A DNA stretch of 64,000 nt from CAYLHS01 sp964496205 (GCA_964496205.1 CAZBXV010000004.1:1-64000); one strand, 5' to 3'; shown: positions 17,807 to 27,059, counted from the stretch's first letter. A program made the numbers and translations. Notes: generated by a model not told the origin, from the letters alone.

Positions 17807-18324
17807 AGCTCTCCGTACCACTCCTTCCATGGCCAGACCCATCCCCAGTCCGGACCACGGAACATGAACCCGATCAGCGTCAGGATGATCCACGTAACCA
17901 GGAAAATGGTGAATGTCGCGACGGCGACCCTTCGGAATCTCGGCGCCCTCTCCGGGTTGCGATCCATGTAGGGGAGCGCAGCGAGGCCCATGACGATGGC
18001 ACCCGGTACGAGCACACCTGCGACGAGCGGATGGAAGTGTGAGAGCAGCTCCTGGAGAGCCGCGAAGTACCACGGCGCCTTCTCCGGGTTGGGCGTGAAG
18101 TTGGGGTTGGCGATCTCACGCAGAGGAGCGTTGAACGCGATAGCGAGACCGACGACCACCACCATGATCACCAGTGCAGTGACCGCGTGGCGCACCAACA
18201 GGTGAGGCCACACCATCACCGGTTCCTCCTCGGGCAGTACCTTGCGTTCGCCCCCGGGCGGGATGCCCGGCACAACGCCGAGCACGCGGTAACCCTCGAT
18301 CACGACCGGCTCACGATCATCCAT
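17803..18324 (-). CDS. Cytochrome b C-terminal subunit (subunit IV/PetD-like)
   Basis: 173 residues with three membrane helices. The ANPNFTPNPEKAPWYF segment corresponds to the conserved PEWY region of the quinol-oxidising site, here with PWY. It pairs with the separately encoded N-terminal half to form a cytochrome b6f-like core. The ATG at 18324 has GGAGG upstream and overlaps the preceding stop by eight bases. Confidence 0.9.
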   Translation of the reverse strand: MDDREPVVIEGYRVLGVVPGIPPGGERKVLPEEEPVMVWPHLLVRHAVTALVIMVVVVGLAIAFNAPLREIANPNFTPNPEKAPWYFAALQELLSHFHPLVAGVLVPGAIVMGLAALPYMDRNPERAPRFRRVAVATFTIFLVTWIILTLIGFMFRGPDWGWVWPWKEWYGEL

Positions 18325-19060
18325 TGGCACCTCCTCCCTCCTCCGACGCCTCCTGGGTCAGCATCGAGTCCTTGCGCCAGCGCCACAGATGGAATGTGAT
18401 GATGATCAACAGGAGTGACGGCAACACCGCCACGTGGAGCACATAGAACCTCAGGAGGGTGGATGCCCCGACCTCGGGACCACCCAGCAACACCTTCTGA
18501 ACGATGTTGCCGATGATCGGAACGTAGGCCGCCATCGACGTCCCGACATTGACCGCCCAGTACGCCAGCTGATCCCACGGCAGCAGGTAGCCGGTGAACG
18601 ACAGCAGCAACGTGATCAGCAGCAGCACCACGCCGATCACCCAATTGAACTCCTTCGGTTTCTTGTATGCGCCCCTGTAGAAAACCCGCGCCATGTGAGC
18701 AGCAACGATGAACACCATGAGGTGCGCGGACCACCGATGCACGTTCCGCACGTACTGGCCGAATGGAATGCCCGACTGGATGTTCTGGATATCGAAGTAG
18801 GCCTGCGCGGTAGACGGCACGTAGAAGAACATCAGGTAGATGCCCGAGAGAACGAGCGAACCAAACAGCACGACGGCCGCAGCGCCCAGGTACCAGGAGT
18901 AGCGGAACCCGACCTCACGTTTGCTCATCTTCACCGGGTAGATGTGCAACAGGAAGCTCGCCCAGTGGCCCGCTGCGCGGTCCCGCTCGGTCGACCGATC
19001 CGGTGCCCTCCAAATGGAGCGGCCAATCGTGGACGACCTCACCCGATCCATCACCTTCAT
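18317..19060 (-). CDS. Cytochrome b N-terminal subunit (b6/PetB-like)
   Basis: 247 residues with four helices and two pairs of heme-b histidines: HRWSAHLMVFIVAAH (14 apart) and HVAVLPSLLLIIITFH (15 apart). The 15-residue spacing is the b6 rather than bc1 pattern. The cysteine that binds the extra heme in plant b6 is not present at the matching position (RYSWYLG). The ATG overlaps the stop of the FAD oxidoreductase gene (ATGA). Confidence 0.93.
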   Translation of the reverse strand: MKVMDRVRSSTIGRSIWRAPDRSTERDRAAGHWASFLLHIYPVKMSKREVGFRYSWYLGAAAVVLFGSLVLSGIYLMFFYVPSTAQAYFDIQNIQSGIPFGQYVRNVHRWSAHLMVFIVAAHMARVFYRGAYKKPKEFNWVIGVVLLLITLLLSFTGYLLPWDQLAYWAVNVGTSMAAYVPIIGNIVQKVLLGGPEVGASTLLRFYVLHVAVLPSLLLIIITFHLWRWRKDSMLTQEASEEGGGANG

Positions 19061-20859
19061 AGCGTCACTCCCAGCTTCGGAACACCAACTCCTGTCCAGA
19101 GCCCCACGGACAACGCGTCGGTCGGGCACCGTTCCACACACAACGCGCAACGGATACATGCTCGTTCGTCGAACATCAGCGCCGTCGATCCCTCCGGACC
19201 GACGCCGACCTCCTCGGCGGGTACCAGAGAGATGACGTCGATCGGGCACACGTCGGCGCACAGTGCACACAGCACACACTTGTCCGTGTCCAGCAGGATG
19301 TTGGCAAAACACCGCAGGCACCGCTGTGCCTCACACCGGGCCATCTCTTCGGTGAATCCTGTCTCGACCTCGGAGAGTCCGATTCGTCGATCCGTTGGAA
19401 TGGTCGGCACGTCGACACGGCCAATCCGATCGTAGATGTCGTCCATCCGGTGGAACTGCTGGAGTTCGACCATCTGGCCCTTCTCCTGCTCCTTGATCTT
19501 GCCACCGAATGCCTTGTGGATCTGTGCAGCGGCGATACGGCCATCGGCGATCCCGAGGATCAGCGTCCGAGGCCCCTTGGCTGCGTCGCCTCCGGCCCAG
19601 ACCATCGGAATCGAGGTCTCGAGCGTCTCTGGATCGACCTGAATCGTCCTACGAGGCGAGACATCCGGCCCCGTCGGTCCCAAGGCATCCACGTCGACGG
19701 CCTGTCCAATGGCGAGGATGATCGTGTCGGCCTCGAACTGCTGAACGTCCTGCTCGTCGAATACCGGCGAGAACCTCCCGTTCTCATCGAACACGGACGT
19801 CACTCCGATCGTCTCGAGGCCCGTCACTTCGCCGTCGGAACCGGTGAGCACACGCGCCGGACCCCGACGATGCACGAAGGTGATGTTCTCTTTGACCGCC
19901 TCCTCGACCTCGAACTCGGAGGCCGGCATCTCCTGCTCGGACTCCAATGAGATGACCGTCACGTTGGCCGCTCCCGACCTCGCGGCCGTCCTCGCGACGT
20001 CGAGCGCCTCGGTGAGTGCGGCTTCGGCGTCGGCACGTTCGAATTCCTGGTCGACGGCCTTGACCTCGTAGGCATCTCGACGCAGTGCAGTACGAGCCGC
20101 GTCCATTGCGACATCGCCGCCGCCAATCACGATCACGCGCTCCCCAACCTCGACCTCGAAACCCTGGTTTGCGTTGAGCAGGAATTCCACGGCCTTGAGG
20201 ACCCCGTCAGCATCGCCGCCGGGGATGTTCAGGCCGCGGCCCAGGAACGCACCGAACGCGAGGAACAACGCGTCATGTCGTTCCCTCAGCTCCTCGAGCG
20301 AAACGTCGGTCCCAAGTCTCGTGTTGAGCTTCACCTCGACGCCCAAGTCGATGATGGACTGAATCTCCGCGTCGAGCAGATCACGGTCCAATCGATACTC
20401 GGGAATGCCGAGCACCATCATCCCGCCGAGCCGGCCGGCAGCTTCGTACACCGTGACCTTGTAGCCGAGCCGGCGCAGGTCATGGGCAGCCGACAGTCCC
20501 GAGGGACCTGCACCGACGATACCGATACTCTGCGGCCGCTCCTCTTGGGGTGGCCCGGCCACTTCTTTGTACTTGTCGCTGCCCGCCTCGACTCCGTACT
20601 TCTCGGTCACGAATCGCTTCAGCGCCCGGATTGCGATCGGTCGATCGATCTCTCCTCGACGGCATGCATCCTCACACGGAGCCGCGCAGACTCGGCCACA
20701 GACCGATGCGAACGGGTTGGGCAGCCTTGCCGTCAAGTACGCGAACTCATCTTCTCCGTCGGCGATCGCCGCAACGTACGCGCCGGCGTTGGTGTGAACG
20801 GGACAAGCTGCAAGACAAGGGATGTTCTCGTCGTAGAACTGAAGCGGGCCGATCGTCAT
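19057..20859 (-). CDS. GltD-like NAD(P)H:acceptor oxidoreductase with C-terminal 2x[4Fe-4S] ferredoxin domain
   Basis: 600 residues. N-terminal cysteines (CLAACPVH, CGRVCAAPCEDAC) match the Fe-S domain of glutamate synthase small subunit and related proteins. An FAD site GAGPSGLSAA and an NAD(P) site GGGDVAMDAA follow, and the C-terminus has two 4Cys motifs, CVLCALCADVCP and CIRCALCVERCP. No glutamate synthase large subunit is nearby. Its ATGA-type overlaps with cytochrome genes on both sides argue that it works with the b6f-like complex, for example by linking NAD(P)H or ferredoxin to it. That role is inferred. Confidence 0.85.
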   Translation of the reverse strand: MTIGPLQFYDENIPCLAACPVHTNAGAYVAAIADGEDEFAYLTARLPNPFASVCGRVCAAPCEDACRRGEIDRPIAIRALKRFVTEKYGVEAGSDKYKEVAGPPQEERPQSIGIVGAGPSGLSAAHDLRRLGYKVTVYEAAGRLGGMMVLGIPEYRLDRDLLDAEIQSIIDLGVEVKLNTRLGTDVSLEELRERHDALFLAFGAFLGRGLNIPGGDADGVLKAVEFLLNANQGFEVEVGERVIVIGGGDVAMDAARTALRRDAYEVKAVDQEFERADAEAALTEALDVARTAARSGAANVTVISLESEQEMPASEFEVEEAVKENITFVHRRGPARVLTGSDGEVTGLETIGVTSVFDENGRFSPVFDEQDVQQFEADTIILAIGQAVDVDALGPTGPDVSPRRTIQVDPETLETSIPMVWAGGDAAKGPRTLILGIADGRIAAAQIHKAFGGKIKEQEKGQMVELQQFHRMDDIYDRIGRVDVPTIPTDRRIGLSEVETGFTEEMARCEAQRCLRCFANILLDTDKCVLCALCADVCPIDVISLVPAEEVGVGPEGSTALMFDERACIRCALCVERCPTDALSVGLWTGVGVPKLGVTL

Positions 20860-21608
20860 ACGCGCCGCGCCTTCTGGAGAAAGTGGAGCCCGACGACCCC
20901 GACCGCGAACATCGTGAACCACTCGCCTGACACCACGAGATCCTGAACGAGTGCGGGCGCCCCGTTGATCGGCGCCTCACTGAACATCGTCGACGGTATC
21001 CACACCGTCAGCAGGAAGAAGTAGAAGAAGATGACGAAGCCGCGGGCGTACGCCTGCTTCCATGTGTACGTCCCCTGTCCTGGATTGACGAGCATGACGA
21101 TCCCTCCGGCGGACAGCAGCACTGCGGCACTCAGAATGAACACCATGCCCCAGGGGAAGTGGGTCGTCGATTCCTCTTGCGTCGCGCCCGACGACGGAGG
21201 CACGTACGTTCCGGCCTCATATGCCCTGATGTACGAAAGCACAGCGGCAATCTGTGCGTCAGACAGTTGTGTCGGCGCAGAGGTCGAGCCCCAAGCGGGC
21301 ATCGCCGTGCCCTGGACACCGTTGGTGATGATCTCGGTGAGAGCCAGGTCGGTCATGGTCGCCGCCGCCGAACCGGCGTTCAGAGGCAGCCCGACACCAC
21401 CGGAGAGATCCTCACCATGACACGGAACACAGTTGTCTTCGAAGATCGTCCGACCTTCATCGACTTGCGCGCTGTTCCCACTCGCCGGCACCGTCGTATC
21501 CGTGGTTCCCTCGACCGTCGTATCCGTTTGGGCCCCGGCGGGCAGCGCGGGAAGACACAGCAACGCGAACACCATCAGCGCGGCGGATGCGAACATCCGG
21601 CGACTCAT
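20856..21608 (-). CDS. Secreted cytochrome c domain fused to a three-helix membrane domain
   Basis: 250 residues: signal peptide (1-26), threonine-rich linker, heme c domain with CVPCH at 60-64 and probable axial M103, then three membrane helices (about 150-243). It opens the b6f-like operon and is coupled to the FAD oxidoreductase by an ATGA overlap. GGGAGGG precedes the ATG. It probably accepts or delivers electrons at the outer face of the complex. Confidence 0.84.
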   Translation of the reverse strand: MSRRMFASAALMVFALLCLPALPAGAQTDTTVEGTTDTTVPASGNSAQVDEGRTIFEDNCVPCHGEDLSGGVGLPLNAGSAAATMTDLALTEIITNGVQGTAMPAWGSTSAPTQLSDAQIAAVLSYIRAYEAGTYVPPSSGATQEESTTHFPWGMVFILSAAVLLSAGGIVMLVNPGQGTYTWKQAYARGFVIFFYFFLLTVWIPSTMFSEAPINGAPALVQDLVVSGEWFTMFAVGVVGLHFLQKARRV

Positions 21609-21637
21609 TCAGTCCCTCCCTGCCATCGGCTCGTCGC

Positions 21638-21643
21638 ATCATA
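21638..21643 (-). promoter_or_regulatory. Candidate -10 box of the b6f-like operon
   Basis: TATGAT on the minus strand about 30 bases upstream of the first ATG of the operon; TGAAAG lies 17 bases further upstream as a weak -35. It faces away from the oxidase promoter at 21680-21709. Confidence 0.4.
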
Positions 21644-21679
21644 GTGCGCGGCCCTACCGGCTTTCATTCAGTCCACTCC

Positions 21680-21709
21680 TTGCACCGGCACCTGCTCACT
21701 CTCTAATCT
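21680..21709 (+). promoter_or_regulatory. Promoter of the ba3-type oxidase operon
   Basis: TTGCAC at 21680-21685, an 18-base spacer, and TAATCT at 21704-21709. It is divergent from the b6f-like operon, so one 138-bp region (21609-21746) serves both. Confidence 0.55.
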
Positions 21710-21746
21710 CAGAACGTCTGGTCCGTCGGCCGGGAGGGGAGTTTCA

Positions 21747-21884
21747 GTGACCGACAAAGAGACCGAACGCGACGAGTTCCACCCGAGAGGAACCGTGGTT
21801 ATCGCGACCATCTTCATCGTGATGCTCATCCTCCTGTGGGGGTCCATCTACCTGATCATGTGGACTCGGGGGGTGACGTCGTGA
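21747..21884 (+). CDS. cbaD: ba3-type oxidase subunit IIa-like small membrane protein
   Basis: A 45-residue protein with one membrane helix (about 17-38, from VVIATIFIVMLILLWGS onward). GTG start with GGGAGGGGA upstream; its stop overlaps the subunit II start (GTGA). Position and size match subunit IIa of Thermus-type ba3 oxidase, which supplies the helix missing from subunit II. Sequence similarity is too short to prove the match, so the call rests on context. Confidence 0.75.
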   Translation: MTDKETERDEFHPRGTVVIATIFIVMLILLWGSIYLIMWTRGVTS

Positions 21885-22363
21885 GCGATCACATGCACAT
21901 CGATCGCTACGAGAGAAATTGGATGCGTATCGGCATCATCACGCTCGTCGTGTTTGCAGCCTTCGTTTTCATCGCCGGCTTTGCACTTGGGTTCCAGGTC
22001 CCTGGCGACTACGAACGGGTGAATCCGCAGACCGTGACCGAGAGCGGACCATTCGCCGATCCCGGTATCCGCGAGATCTCGCCAGGCACCTACGAGGCAT
22101 ACATCATCGCGAGGGCCTGGTCGTTCGATCCGAGGGAGATCACCATTCCGAAGGGATCGAAGGTCACCTTCTACGTGACGTCCGTCGATGTGCAGCACGG
22201 ATTCAAGCTGCAAGGGACGAACATCAACATGATGGTGGTGCCGGGCCAGGTGTCGAAGCTCACCGCAGTTTTCGACAAGCCGGGAACGTACGACTACCTC
22301 TGCACCGAGTTCTGTGGCGCCGGCCATGCCGCGATGTACGGCAGCCTGACCGTCGAGCAGTGA
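21881..22363 (+). CDS. cbaB: ba3-type cytochrome c oxidase subunit II (CuA)
   Basis: 160 residues with one N-terminal membrane helix and a cupredoxin domain. All CuA ligands are visible: H106 (VQHGF), then C141, E143, C145, H149 and M152 in CTEFCGAGHAAM. It receives electrons from cytochrome c outside the membrane. The single helix and short length are typical of the B-type oxidases. Confidence 0.93.
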   Translation: MSDHMHIDRYERNWMRIGIITLVVFAAFVFIAGFALGFQVPGDYERVNPQTVTESGPFADPGIREISPGTYEAYIIARAWSFDPREITIPKGSKVTFYVTSVDVQHGFKLQGTNINMMVVPGQVSKLTAVFDKPGTYDYLCTEFCGAGHAAMYGSLTVEQ

Positions 22364-22394
22364 GAACGACCAGTCGCGCGGCGGGAGGGAGACC

Positions 22395-24050
22395 ATGTTC
22401 GCATCGACCTATGAGATGACCCGAACCGAAAAACGGTTCATCGGCCTGCACTTGTGGGTCGCGATCACCGCGCTTGCCATCGGAACGCTGTTCGGTCCGC
22501 TGCAAGCGTTCGAACATGCAGGCGTCGACCTCTACAGCTATCTCCAGCCGGTACTCCAGTCCTACTACCAGGGTCTCACCTTGCACGGCGTGTTGAACGC
22601 CTTGATCTGGACGACGTTCTTCATCACCGGGTTCCTCACCTTGACCACCATCAAAGGCCTCGAACGGCCACTCAAGTACCCCACCTTGAACAAGGTCGGA
22701 TTCTGGATGATGGTCGTGGGGCTCCTCACGGCAGCAGTGCCGATCCTGTTGAACCAGGCGACGGTCCTCTACACCTTCTACGCCCCGCTCCAAGCCACGT
22801 GGACGTTCTATCTGGGCTTGACACTGGTCGTCGTCGGAAGCTGGGTCGAAGGATGGGGCATGTACTTCACCTACTACGCCTGGCGCAAGGAAAACCCGGG
22901 AGTTCGCACACCGTTCATCACATTCGCCGGCCTGATCACGATGGTCCTCTGGCAGTTCGCCACTCTGGGCGTGGCCGCCGAGATTCTCACGATGCTCCTT
23001 CCAGCGACGCTCGGCCTCACCTCCGGCTTCGATCCGGAGCTCGCCCGCACCTACTTCTGGTTCACTGGCCATCCGCTCGTCTACTTCTGGCTGCTGCCCG
23101 CCTACCTGTCCTGGTACGGCATGCTGCCCAAGCAGGCCGGCGGGAAGCTGTTCAGTGACTCGTTGGCGCGCCTCGCCTTCTGGCTCTTCCTGCTCCTCTC
23201 GGTGCCCGTCGGCTTCCACCACCAGTTCGTCGACCCCGGCATCGCCCAGACGTGGAAAGCAATCCATGCGGTCCTGACCTTCGCCGTCTTCTTCCCATCA
23301 TTGATGACCTTGTTCACGGTCGTCGCGTCACTCGAATACGCGGGTCGCCGTCGCGGGGGTAAGGGTCTTCTCGGCTGGGTACGGAAGCTGCCGTGGGACG
23401 ACCCATCGGTGACTGCACAGCTGCTGGCCGGCATCCTGTTCATGTTCGGCGGCATCGGCGGCCTCACCAACGCATCATTCGAAGTGAACGCCGTCATCCA
23501 TAACACGACATGGGTGCCCGGACACTTCCACCTGACGGTCGCGTCGGCGGTCACCCTGTCGTTCATGGGCATCACCTACTGGCTGGTGCCCTACCTGACC
23601 GGCCGAAAACTCTGGAACCCGAGGTTCGCCGTCATCCAAGCGTGGCTGTGGTTCGCCGGCATGCTGATCTTCTCCAATGCCATGCACATGCTGGGGCTGC
23701 TCGGCGCTCCTCGCCGCACCCCACTCGGTGTGGCCGTGTATGTGCCTGACGAGTGGAAGGGTCACCTGTTCCGAGTCGGTGTCGGCGGAGCCATCCTGTT
23801 GGTGGCTGCCTACATGTTCATCTGGACGATGATCAAGACGATCCGGAACAAGGAACGCGTCGCCGCAGGCGAGGTCGAGGTTCCGATCGCCGAATCGATT
23901 CGTGACCCGCAGGAAACACCGGCGTGGTTGGACAGCTGGAAGCCATGGCTGGCCGGCACGGTAGCGCTGATACTTGCGGCGTACGGACCGCAGATCTATC
24001 TGATGGTCCGGGACATGCAGCTGACTTCCCCCGGCTTTAAGATCTGGTAG
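22395..24050 (+). CDS. cbaA: ba3-type (B-family) heme-copper oxidase subunit I
   Basis: 551 residues. Heme ligand H64 (TLHGVLNAL), the cross-linked CuB histidine and tyrosine H226/Y230 in GHPLVYFW, CuB ligands H275-H276, and H377/H379 in VPGHFHLT are all present. The HPxVY spacing and the small subunit set are those of the ba3 group, which use a single proton channel and bind oxygen tightly. GGGAGGG precedes the ATG. It is followed after three bases by an unusual multi-domain redox protein. Confidence 0.94.
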   Translation: MFASTYEMTRTEKRFIGLHLWVAITALAIGTLFGPLQAFEHAGVDLYSYLQPVLQSYYQGLTLHGVLNALIWTTFFITGFLTLTTIKGLERPLKYPTLNKVGFWMMVVGLLTAAVPILLNQATVLYTFYAPLQATWTFYLGLTLVVVGSWVEGWGMYFTYYAWRKENPGVRTPFITFAGLITMVLWQFATLGVAAEILTMLLPATLGLTSGFDPELARTYFWFTGHPLVYFWLLPAYLSWYGMLPKQAGGKLFSDSLARLAFWLFLLLSVPVGFHHQFVDPGIAQTWKAIHAVLTFAVFFPSLMTLFTVVASLEYAGRRRGGKGLLGWVRKLPWDDPSVTAQLLAGILFMFGGIGGLTNASFEVNAVIHNTTWVPGHFHLTVASAVTLSFMGITYWLVPYLTGRKLWNPRFAVIQAWLWFAGMLIFSNAMHMLGLLGAPRRTPLGVAVYVPDEWKGHLFRVGVGGAILLVAAYMFIWTMIKTIRNKERVAAGEVEVPIAESIRDPQETPAWLDSWKPWLAGTVALILAAYGPQIYLMVRDMQLTSPGFKIW

Positions 24051-24053
24051 GTC

Positions 24054-26273
24054 GTGCATAGGCGGGATGACCTCTTCCGCTCGAACCCGAGCGTCGATTG
24101 GGACGCGCGTCTGGCCAAGCGGACGATCGTCACCGGAGCCGAGAGAGCGTCGCTCGCCGTCGAGCGGCCGGTCGGGCGGTTCGTTCGCCTCGAGAATCTG
24201 AACCCGCTCTACCACACCGGCCCGATCACAGTGCTCCTGCTGGTGATCATCCTTGTCACCGGCGTGTACCTGGCCCTGTTCTACCGCTACGGGTTCGACG
24301 CTTCCTATCAGTCGGTCGCGGACATCGAGTCGAGCCTCGTCGGTCGGGTCATGCGTGGCCTCCACCGCTACGCGTCGGCAGCAGCGCTGGTGACTGCGCT
24401 CCTGCACGGATGGAGGACTTTCTTCCAGAACCGGTTCCGTGGCGCCCGCTGGCTCGCCTGGCTGACCGGTGTCTGGCTCGTTGTGCTCGTCTGGGCAGTC
24501 GGGCTGACGGGCTACTGGATGATCTGGGATGAACGGGTTGGCCCCCTCAACGACCTCCTCAACACGAAGCTTGCCGTGGCACTCAAGGCGGTCGGGATCG
24601 AAGCAGGAACCGGCTGGGTGTTCCTGTTCCTCCTGTTCATGATCCATCTGACCCTCTCCGCGATAGCCGGGCTGTTCATCTGGTGGCACGTGAAGCGGCT
24701 CTCCCGTCGGAAGTGGTTCCCGCCGAGGTACTGGACATGGCTCCTCACCGGTTTGCTCACCGTTGCAGCGGTCGCCATTCCGGTCGGGATGCTTCCTCAA
24801 CTCTCGGCCTCGACCCTGCCCGGCCCGGTCCCGATCGACGTGTTCTTCCTTGCCTTCCTGTGGGCTCCGGCGCTGATCGTCATCGGCTGCCTCGTCGTGG
24901 CGGTCGGATCGTCCTTCTTCCCGTGGACGAAAAGGAAGCTGGACCCGATCGTGATCGATCGTGATCGGTGCACTGGGTGCACATTCTGTGTCAATGACTG
25001 CCCGTACGGGGCTCTGCGCATGGTGCCGAGAGAGGACGGCCCTCACCAACAGGAGGCGATCGTCGACCCGGCGCTCTGCGTGTCGTGCGGCGTGTGCATT
25101 GGAAGCTGCCCCGAACTGGCAATGACGCTCGGTGACATGCCTGCCGAACCCCTGTGGGACACCACCATGCAGCGCATCGAAGAGCGCGACGAGCCGCCCA
25201 TCGTCGTGTTCGTCTGCGAGCGGCACGCCCTCCACGGAGCAGTCCGCCTCGACGGCGACGAGCTGTTCGTCGCCACGCCCTGCATCGCCATGGCACATCC
25301 GAAGCTCGCCTCCAACTGTCTCGAAGCGGGGGCATCAGAGGTTCGGTTCATCGGCTGTCCCCCGGAGGACTGCGCCAACCGCGAGGGAAACGAGTTCCTC
25401 GAAGAGCGCATCGACCGAAAACGCCGTCCAAGACTCCGCCGGATCTTCGCCGACTCCCCCATCGCCTCGGCCTGGCTGCCACCGGATCAAACGGGCGATG
25501 GACTCGATCCGCGGCTCCATCGCGAGCGGGCAACCGGCTATCCGTTCCGTCCGACCGGACGGGAACTGGCTCGGCCCGGGGTACTGATGGCAGCCGTCTT
25601 CGCGCTTCAGATCCTGCTGACGAACGTATCGTTCACGACCCCAACCGATGCGCGGATCGTCGTCGATTTCGTTCACTCGTCAGGGCATCCAATCGAGGGT
25701 GTGCCGGCAACAGGTGTCGAGATGCACGACGGCATCCCGCTGCACATCTCGCTTGGCATAGACGGAGATCTGGTATTCGATGAAACCTACCGAACGTCGC
25801 ACTCGGTCGTCTACGACCGTCAGGATATCGAGCCGGGAGCCCACCAGGTCCTGCTTGTCATGGACGACCGGGACTCGGGCCCCATTGCACTATTCGACGG
25901 GACCGTGACGCTCGATCCCCGTGAGGTCTACACGCTGACCTTCACGGACCTCGCCGTCGGCGGCGACGTCGATGCGGGTAGGAAGCTGTTCGAGAAGCCA
26001 ACCGCCGGAGGAGGCGCAGGCTGTGTGATCTGTCACAGCACGAAGGAGGGCGTGACCCTCGTCGGGCCGTCGCTCTACGATATCGGTGACGCCGCGGCCA
26101 CTATGGTGCCTGGACTGACCGCCACCGAGTACCTTCACCAGTCGATCGTCGACCCCAACGCCTACATCGTGCCCGGCTTCCCGGCCAACCAGATGCTCGA
26201 TGACTACGCCGAGCGTCTCACGCCGCAACAGATCGATGATCTCGTGGCGTACCTGTTGACGTTGAGGAAGTAG
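24054..26273 (+). CDS. Multi-domain redox protein: cytochrome b, 2x[4Fe-4S], MvhD/FlpD-like domain and cytochrome c
   Basis: 739 residues. Residues 1-290 form a cytochrome b N-terminal-like domain with about six helices; heme ligands are H104/H118 and H198/H212. Two 4Cys motifs follow (C306-C316, CTGCTFCVNDCP; C342-C352, CVSCGVCIGSCP). Residues 384-456 resemble the delta subunit of F420-non-reducing hydrogenase (VFVCERHALHG, GCPPEDCANREGNEF). A helix at 508-524 leads to an outer domain and a C-terminal heme c (CVICH at 657-661, probable axial M714). One chain would thus connect cytoplasmic Fe-S centres, membrane b hemes and external cytochrome c. It lies three bases after the ba3 oxidase gene. 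The reaction is not known to me. Confidence 0.82.
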   Translation: MHRRDDLFRSNPSVDWDARLAKRTIVTGAERASLAVERPVGRFVRLENLNPLYHTGPITVLLLVIILVTGVYLALFYRYGFDASYQSVADIESSLVGRVMRGLHRYASAAALVTALLHGWRTFFQNRFRGARWLAWLTGVWLVVLVWAVGLTGYWMIWDERVGPLNDLLNTKLAVALKAVGIEAGTGWVFLFLLFMIHLTLSAIAGLFIWWHVKRLSRRKWFPPRYWTWLLTGLLTVAAVAIPVGMLPQLSASTLPGPVPIDVFFLAFLWAPALIVIGCLVVAVGSSFFPWTKRKLDPIVIDRDRCTGCTFCVNDCPYGALRMVPREDGPHQQEAIVDPALCVSCGVCIGSCPELAMTLGDMPAEPLWDTTMQRIEERDEPPIVVFVCERHALHGAVRLDGDELFVATPCIAMAHPKLASNCLEAGASEVRFIGCPPEDCANREGNEFLEERIDRKRRPRLRRIFADSPIASAWLPPDQTGDGLDPRLHRERATGYPFRPTGRELARPGVLMAAVFALQILLTNVSFTTPTDARIVVDFVHSSGHPIEGVPATGVEMHDGIPLHISLGIDGDLVFDETYRTSHSVVYDRQDIEPGAHQVLLVMDDRDSGPIALFDGTVTLDPREVYTLTFTDLAVGGDVDAGRKLFEKPTAGGGAGCVICHSTKEGVTLVGPSLYDIGDAAATMVPGLTATEYLHQSIVDPNAYIVPGFPANQMLDDYAERLTPQQIDDLVAYLLTLRK

Positions 26274-26340
26274 CTGTTCAGCTGGTCGGCCAACGGCAGA
26301 CAGCCAACAGCAGACAGCGAGAGCGCCGTTCAAGGTCTCG

Positions 26341-26390
26341 TGGTGGGAACGACCCCCTGCCCCAACCCTCGGTTCGCTCGCTGGAGGGAC
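26341..26390 (+). repeat. Dispersed GC-rich element, copy 5 (short)
   Basis: TGGTGGGAACGACCCCCTGCCCC and the ending GGAGGGACC match the ends of the element seen at 618-702; the middle is missing. It lies between convergent genes and is flanked by CAGACAGCCAACAGCAGACAGC-like tracts, partly given here. Confidence 0.5.
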
Positions 26391-26413
26391 CGACAGCAGA
26401 CAACGGTCGGGTC

Positions 26414-26836
26414 CTACGGGTTCTCTTCCGTGGACGCGAAGATCTCTTCGGTTCCCTCATGGTCGTAGCCGGCGATGGTCCTCGTACCTCGCAGACCACC
26501 GTCCACGGTCACCGTATAGATCGCCGTACCCTCAGACTCGGGGCCATCGACCGTGTGCCACTCGACGGAGAGCACGTTGCGGTCGAGGACACCCTCCCCC
26601 ACCTGGAGGCTCCCGCTGATCGTCCAGGCCATCAGGTAGGTGTCCGGTGCGGGGCCGTTGTCGATGAGCACCCTCCCCCCGTAGTCGGCCCCGGTCGGGT
26701 CGGTCCCGGCCACGAAGTGCGAGCCGGTGAAGTCGGGTACGTCTCCCGGGCTGGCGTCGGGACCAAGTCCCCCCTCTTGGTTCGATGAACACGCCGTCAG
26801 AACGACCAGGAGAACGAGAACGAAGAGCCATTTCAT
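26414..26836 (-). CDS. Small secreted lipoprotein of unknown function
   Basis: 140 residues beginning with a lipoprotein signal (VLTAC lipobox, cysteine at about 16). The remainder is a beta-rich domain with no motif I recognise. Transcription converges on the fusion protein gene and diverges from the SCO genes. TACACT lies nine bases before the ATG. Its place among oxidase genes may be coincidental. Confidence 0.65.
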   Translation of the reverse strand: MKWLFVLVLLVVLTACSSNQEGGLGPDASPGDVPDFTGSHFVAGTDPTGADYGGRVLIDNGPAPDTYLMAWTISGSLQVGEGVLDRNVLSVEWHTVDGPESEGTAIYTVTVDGGLRGTRTIAGYDHEGTEEIFASTEENP

Positions 26837-27059
26837 TCCGGCGGGAGTGTACCGGCGCCGTTCGAGCGTTTGATCCAGCCCGTTGTGCCCTGTCCGCCGG
26901 CGTTGGTGATGTGCAAGGTGAGTCAGGGGCGCCGATGGCAAGGACACAGGACGCAGGCGCACCGGTAGGTGCTTCAAGGACGAGGACGCAGCAAGCGGTG
27001 TCATCTGGCCGTCCTGAACGCGCCAGGCGTCGGTGGTCAGGGCGCTAGTCTGTGGCCCG

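Noticed and set aside
23475..25298. A 607-codon minus-strand frame across cbaA and the fusion gene
   Set aside because: It is antisense to two genes with complete heme and Fe-S ligand sets; composition is that of a shadow frame.
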